Positions 31,771 to 35,470 of a stretch of DNA of 35,470 bases are shown piece after piece (position 1 is the stretch's first letter; each line of letters begins with the position of its first letter). A program made the translations under genes and the position numbers. The notes under the pieces were generated by a model. The model saw only the letters and a list, made by a program, of their open reading frames with translations, was not told where the DNA came from and made no database searches. Source of the stretch: Chloroflexota bacterium (GTDB lineage: Bacteria; Chloroflexota; Limnocylindria; P2-11E); the NCBI GenBank assembly GCA_005881885.1, contig VBDX01000149.1:1-35470 (forward strand). The letters are read 5' to 3'.

Positions 31771-32627
31771 TGCGGTACTACGGAGGTGGAGGCGGAGTAG
31801 CAGGACGGTCGGGCACCGCAATGCGATGGACGACCACCTACGGCCCCGTCCTCATCGCCGCGACGGTGTTCGCGCTTCCGCTCTTCTGGGTGCTCGTGAC
31901 CTCGCTCAAGAAGCAGTCCGAGTACGGCTCCGCGCTCTTCCCGGCCGAGCCGCAGTGGCTCAATTACGAGCTCGCGGTCGCGCTGGCGGACTTCGCTCAC
32001 TTCGCGGCGAACTCGCTCTTCCTGAGCGGCGCATACGCGTTCCTCGCGGTGCTGGTGAGCGCCCTCGTCGGCTACGGCTTCGCGCGGCACGAAGGGCCGG
32101 GTCGGAACAAGCTGTTCGTGCTCGTCCTCGCGACCTGGATGGTGCCGAACCTCGTCCTCTTCGTGCCGCAGTTCGTGATGTTCGCGCGGCTAGGTCTCAC
32201 CAATACGTACTGGCCGTGGATCCTCTGGGGCCTCGGCGGGAGCCCGTTCGCGATCTTCCTCTTCCGTCAGTTCTTCGCGAGCTTTCCGCGCGAGCTCGAC
32301 GACGCGGCCGAGGTCGACGGAGCCGGCCCGTTGCGGATCTTCCTCCAGATCTACCTGCCCAACGCCGGACCCGCGCTCGCGGCGAGCGCGATCTTCATGT
32401 TCCTCTGGGTGTGGGGCGACTGGCTCTACCCGGCGCTGCTGCTCCATCAGGACAACACCACCCTCGCTGTCCGGATGGCGAACGCGTATGCCGATCCACA
32501 CGGCAACCCGCTGCAGACCGTGACGATGGCCGGCGTTGTCCTCTACGTCCTTCCGCTCATCGCGTTCTTCGCGTTCGCGCAGCGTTTCATCGTCCGCGGG
32601 ATCGTCACGACGGGGATCAAAGGATGA
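31770..32627 (+). CDS. Sugar ABC transporter permease (MalG/UgpE type)
   Basis: 285 residues, ATG overlapping the previous stop (TGATG). Six helices with PLFWVLVTSLKKQSE near the start, the EAA-type loop ELDDAAEVDGAGPLRIFLQIYLPN and the terminal QRFIVRGIVTTGIKG typical of MalG-like proteins. The first 17 residues (Gly/Ser-rich) may be absent if an internal ATG at 31821 (MRWTTTYG) is used. It couples to the enolase-family gene by ATGA. Confidence 0.93.
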   Translation: MRYYGGGGGVAGRSGTAMRWTTTYGPVLIAATVFALPLFWVLVTSLKKQSEYGSALFPAEPQWLNYELAVALADFAHFAANSLFLSGAYAFLAVLVSALVGYGFARHEGPGRNKLFVLVLATWMVPNLVLFVPQFVMFARLGLTNTYWPWILWGLGGSPFAIFLFRQFFASFPRELDDAAEVDGAGPLRIFLQIYLPNAGPALAASAIFMFLWVWGDWLYPALLLHQDNTTLAVRMANAYADPHGNPLQTVTMAGVVLYVLPLIAFFAFAQRFIVRGIVTTGIKG

Positions 32628-33687
32628 AGATCACAGGGGTCCGTCCGCTCGTGCTCGGCGCCGCGTGGCGCAACCTCACCTACGTCGTCGTCCGCACCGA
32701 TGAAGGCATCGAGGGCGTCGGCGAGGTGCGCATGATCAACCACACCAGCGCGCTGCTCGGCTACCTCGAGGAGGCCGTACCGACGCACGTCATCGGCGCG
32801 GACCCGTTCGCGTTCGAAGCGCTCGCGCGTCGCATGATCCGCGACGACTACGCGCGTGCGGGCCAGATCGCGATGTCCGCGCTCGCGGTGATCGAGATGG
32901 CCTGCTGGGACATCGCCGGGAAGGCGCTGGGCGTTCCGGTCTACCAGCTTCTGGGCGGTCCGATCCGCGACCGCATCCCGACGTATGCGAACGGCTGGTA
33001 CACGGTGGAGCGCACGCCAGAGGAATTCCGCGACGCCGCGCGGCGCGCTCTGGGCAAGGGCTACCGCGCCGTGAAGCTGGCGAGGTCTTCGTCGAGATGC
33101 ACGGCCGCTTCACGCCGGCGCAGGCGATCGCGATCGCGCGCGAGCTCGAGCCCTACCGGCCGGGGTGGATCGAGGAGCCGGTGCCGCCAGATAACGTGCG
33201 TTCGCTGGCGAAGGTTGCGCGCCAGGTGAACGTCCCGGTCGCGACCGGCGAGCGGATCCACGTTCGCCACGAGTTCCGCGAAGTGTTCGAGCTCCAGGCC
33301 GCCGACGTCATCCAGCCGGACCTCACGATGATGGGCGGGATCGCGGAGACCCGGAAGCTCGCGACGTGGGCGGAGTCGTACAACGTGATGGTCGCGCCGC
33401 ACAACGTAGGCGGACCCGTGTCCACCGCGGCGGCGCTGCACTTCGCGGCGGTGGCGCCCAACTTCAAGATCCTCGAGCACTTCAACGACTTCGTGGATCC
33501 GTTCGTCAGCGACGCAGCTCGCGGCGTTCCCGCGGTCGTGGACGGCGCCTTCCCATTGCCGCCCGGCCCCGGTCTCGGCATCACCCTCGACGAGGACGTG
33601 ATCGCAGCGCATCCGCGCCGGCCGGTTCACCTCAATCTCTTCGGCGACCGCTGGCATCTGCGTGGCCGTGTGGAGGAACGCGTATGA
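32624..33687 (+). pseudogene. Mandelate racemase/D-galactonate dehydratase-like enolase, internally deleted
   Basis: Frame 1 from ATG 32624 encodes the capping domain (TYVVVRTDEGIEGVGEV, MACWDIAGKALGVPVYQLLGG) through GYRAVKL near 33079; frame 2 from about 33082 continues EVFVEMHGRFTPAQA to the stop at 33687. Between AVK and EMHGRF, family members carry about 35 more residues (second Lys of the K-x-K/D motif and the helix before the first metal ligand). They are missing and the frame changes. The rest is intact: WIEEPVPPDN, TGERIHVRHEF and APHNVGGPV hold the other ligands and catalytic His. Enzyme would dehydrate or epimerise a sugar acid. As written it cannot be made intact. Confidence 0.8.
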
Positions 33688-34391
33688 ACGATCGAGGGGC
33701 CTCCGCCGCCCCGGCCCCCCGTGCACTGGACGACGGCGCGCGCGAGGCCTGCATGGAGATCACCTCTGCCGGCGGCCGCGCCACCATCCTGCGCGGCGAC
33801 CTGTCGCAGGTCGCCGACTGCCGTCGCGTCGTCGACGAAGCCGCCGCGGAGCTCGGTGGCCTCGACGTGCTCGTGAACAACTCGGGCGTGACAAAGACGC
33901 GCGACCCGCTCGCGCTCACCGAGGCCGAGTACGACGAGCTGTTCGACGTGAATGTGCGGGCGGCGTACTTCTGCGCGCAACGCTCCGTGCCCCATCTCGA
34001 GCGCCGCGGCGGATCCATCGTGAACGTGAGCTCGATACACGGCGGCGCGGGCTTTCCGGGCCACGCTGCCTATGCGGCGACGAAAGGCGCGCTCAATGCA
34101 TTCACCCGCGCCCTGGCGATGGATCTCGCGCCGAAGAAGATCCGCGTAAACGCGGTGGCGCCGGGGCTCATCGAGGTGCCGCGCTACTTCGAGATGCCGG
34201 GCTACTCGAGCGAGCACACCGCCCGCCGCGTCCCATGGGGTCGGATGGGTGAGCCTGCCGACGTCGCGCGGGTCGTTGCGTTCCTGGTCTCGCCCGCCGC
34301 CGACTACGTCACCGGTCAGCTCCTCTACGTCGATGGCGGGATCAACGCGCGTATGGGGCTCGAATGGGCAGCGGCGGAGCCGCGCCGATGA
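33684..34391 (+). CDS. Short-chain dehydrogenase/reductase lacking the normal N-terminal nucleotide motif
   Basis: 235 residues; ATG overlaps the previous stop. From GGRATILRGDLSQV onward it is a classical SDR: LDVLVNNSGV (66), NVSSIHGG (catalytic Ser), YAATKGALNAFTRAL (catalytic Tyr and Lys) and VAPGLIEVPRY, with the C-terminal TGQLLYVDGGI. The usual first 40 or so residues, including the T-G-x-x-x-G-x-G cofactor turn, are replaced by a short Pro/Ala segment (MNDRGASAAPAPRALDDGAR) encoded by GC-rich sequence. As written it should bind NAD(P) poorly or not at all. Likely role if intact: oxidation of a sugar or sugar acid in this operon. Confidence 0.75.
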   Translation: MNDRGASAAPAPRALDDGAREACMEITSAGGRATILRGDLSQVADCRRVVDEAAAELGGLDVLVNNSGVTKTRDPLALTEAEYDELFDVNVRAAYFCAQRSVPHLERRGGSIVNVSSIHGGAGFPGHAAYAATKGALNAFTRALAMDLAPKKIRVNAVAPGLIEVPRYFEMPGYSSEHTARRVPWGRMGEPADVARVVAFLVSPAADYVTGQLLYVDGGINARMGLEWAAAEPRR

Positions 34392-35470
34392 GCGAACCGA
34401 CTGCGCTCGCGCGGCGCTTTCCAGCAGGGTTCCTCTTCGGCACGGCCACCGCCGCGTACCAGATCGAAGGCGGGCATGATGCCGACGGGAAGGGACCCTC
34501 GATCTGGGACACGTTCTGCCGGCGGCCAGGCGCGATCTCGACCGGCGAGACCGGAGACATCGCGTGCGATCACTACCACCGCTGGCGCGAGGATGTCGGC
34601 CTGCTTCGCGGGCTGGGATGCAATGCGTACCGCTTGTCGATCAGCTGGCCGCGCGTCTTGCCGGTCGGCGGCGGCGCGGTGAACGAGGCGGGACTCGCGT
34701 TCTACGACGGGCTCATCGACGAGCTCCTCGCAAACGGCGTCCGGCCGTTCGTCACGCTCTACCACTGGGACCTGCCGCAGGCTCTTCAGGACAAAGGCGG
34801 CTGGTCCGCGCCCGAGACGGTCGAGGCGTTCGGCCGGTACGCGGATGCCGTCGCGCGCAGGCTCGGCGATCGCGTCCGCGACTGGATCACGCTGAACGAG
34901 CCAGAGGTCGTCGCGTACGCCGGGCATTACGTCGGCGTGCACGCGCCCGGCATTCGCGATTTCCGCACGGCGGTGCTCGTCTCGCACCACCTGCTGCTCG
35001 CGCATCGTGCCGCGGCCACCGCGGTCCGCGCAGCGCATCGCGACTCGCGCGTCGGCATCGCGCTGAACCTCTCGCCATGCGATCCGGCAAGCGACACGCC
35101 CGCCGACGCCGACGCGGCCGTGCGCATGGACGGATATCTGAACCGCTGGTTCCTCGACCCGCTCTTCGGACGCGGGTATCCCACGGACATGGTCGACCTC
35201 TACCGGCCCTACGGGAATTGGGAGCTCAACGGATACGACGGCAGGCTCGACTTCCTCGGCGTGAACTACTACGCGCGTCGCGTGGTGCGCGCCTCGAGCG
35301 ACGGACCGCTGCGCGGCGAGCGCGTCGACCCAGAGGGAGAGCACACCGCGATCGGGTGGGAGGTGCACCCCGCTTCATTCCGACGGCTGCTGGTGCGACT
35401 TCACCGCGAGTACGCGCCCGCACAGCTCTACGTCACCGAGAACGGCGCGGCGTACGACGACATCGTGGTC
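34388..35470 (+). CDS. Glycoside hydrolase family 1 beta-glucosidase (3' end outside window)
   Basis: 361 codons are open to the window end; the family usually has about 440-450 residues. ATG overlaps the previous stop as ATGA. FPAGFLFGTATAAYQIEGG is the classic start, with YRLSISWPRVLP and PFVTLYHWDLPQAL. Acid/base Glu E171 in TLNEP and nucleophile E351 in YVTENGAAYDD are both present, so the enzyme should be active. It hydrolyses beta-glucosides or beta-galactosides, probably cytoplasmic since no signal is seen. It is the last visible gene of the LacI-controlled operon and supports a glycoside substrate for the transporter. Confidence 0.95.
   Translation, partial: MSEPTALARRFPAGFLFGTATAAYQIEGGHDADGKGPSIWDTFCRRPGAISTGETGDIACDHYHRWREDVGLLRGLGCNAYRLSISWPRVLPVGGGAVNEAGLAFYDGLIDELLANGVRPFVTLYHWDLPQALQDKGGWSAPETVEAFGRYADAVARRLGDRVRDWITLNEPEVVAYAGHYVGVHAPGIRDFRTAVLVSHHLLLAHRAAATAVRAAHRDSRVGIALNLSPCDPASDTPADADAAVRMDGYLNRWFLDPLFGRGYPTDMVDLYRPYGNWELNGYDGRLDFLGVNYYARRVVRASSDGPLRGERVDPEGEHTAIGWEVHPASFRRLLVRLHREYAPAQLYVTENGAAYDDIVV

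Noticed and set aside
34325-35368. Long antisense frame over the GH1 gene
   Set aside because: The plus strand encodes an uninterrupted GH1 enzyme with both catalytic glutamates.
1-35470. tRNA or rRNA genes, CRISPR arrays, insertion sequences and prophage genes
   Set aside because: No T-arm/anticodon patterns, repeat-spacer arrays, transposase or phage structural motifs were found by eye on either strand.

Overview
The window is a 35.5 kb, GC-rich, densely packed bacterial chromosome segment. GTG and TTG starts are common, ATGA/GTGA/TAATG stop-start overlaps are frequent, and I saw no tRNA, rRNA, CRISPR array, transposase or phage gene. The gene families (mycobacterial-type succinate dehydrogenase, a cytochrome b6/subunit IV-Rieske-diheme c cluster, secreted PQQ-like and PF03640-type lipoproteins, a GAF/HD-GYP/GGDEF giant, VapB-type antitoxins) fit an uncultured aerobic, heterotrophic member of the Chloroflexota or a related Terrabacteria lineage. 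That placement is inference from gene content only.

Layout. 1-7.5 kb: accessory and housekeeping genes: a secreted beta-propeller protein cut by the window edge, two small unknown genes, a Rossmann epimerase-like protein, a YpfJ-type zinc metallopeptidase, an OsmC peroxidase, a frameshifted membrane protein coupled to a DUF402 protein, a DHFR/RibD-like reductase and a DinB-fold protein. 7.5-13 kb: a respiratory operon encoding a GltD-like NAD(P)H/FeS flavoprotein, cytochrome b6-type subunit, subunit IV, Rieske protein, diheme cytochrome c and a previously unlisted 36-residue single-helix protein. 13-16 kb: a small membrane protein, a stand-alone receiver, a membrane adenylate/guanylate cyclase and a lipoprotein. 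16-17 kb: a glyoxalase-like protein and a VapB antitoxin next to a truncated VapC toxin. 17-21.6 kb: a LysR regulator divergent from sdhC-sdhA-sdhB plus a 49-residue two-helix protein. 21.6-28.2 kb: an RlpA-like secreted protein, a coupled 40-residue ORF and HTH protein, a 1079-residue cyclic-di-GMP enzyme with a degenerate HD-GYP domain, an orphan ribbon-helix-helix protein and a lipoprotein made of two homologous halves. 28.3-35.5 kb: a LacI repressor divergent from a carbohydrate operon (binding protein, two permeases, enolase-superfamily dehydratase, SDR, GH1 glycosidase cut by the window end). A promoter and a near-palindromic LacI-type operator are visible between them.

How the genes work together. 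The two respiratory clusters form much of an aerobic electron-transport chain: succinate dehydrogenase feeds quinone, and the b6-type complex oxidises quinol and passes electrons to its own diheme cytochrome c. The flavoprotein at the head of that operon suggests that NAD(P)H or ferredoxin electrons also interact with the complex. The terminal operon imports a sugar or glycoside, hydrolyses beta-glycosides and oxidises/dehydrates sugar acids. It lacks its own transport ATPase, so a shared ATPase elsewhere is likely.

Most notable: the b6-type complex with an apparent heme c_i cysteine, the flavoprotein module and the tiny subunit; a cluster of lesions (frameshift near 5160, internal deletion near 33080, missing Rossmann start of the SDR at 33684, truncated vapC) that are either real decay or assembly errors; and GC-rich hairpin-forming segments that recur at gene junctions.
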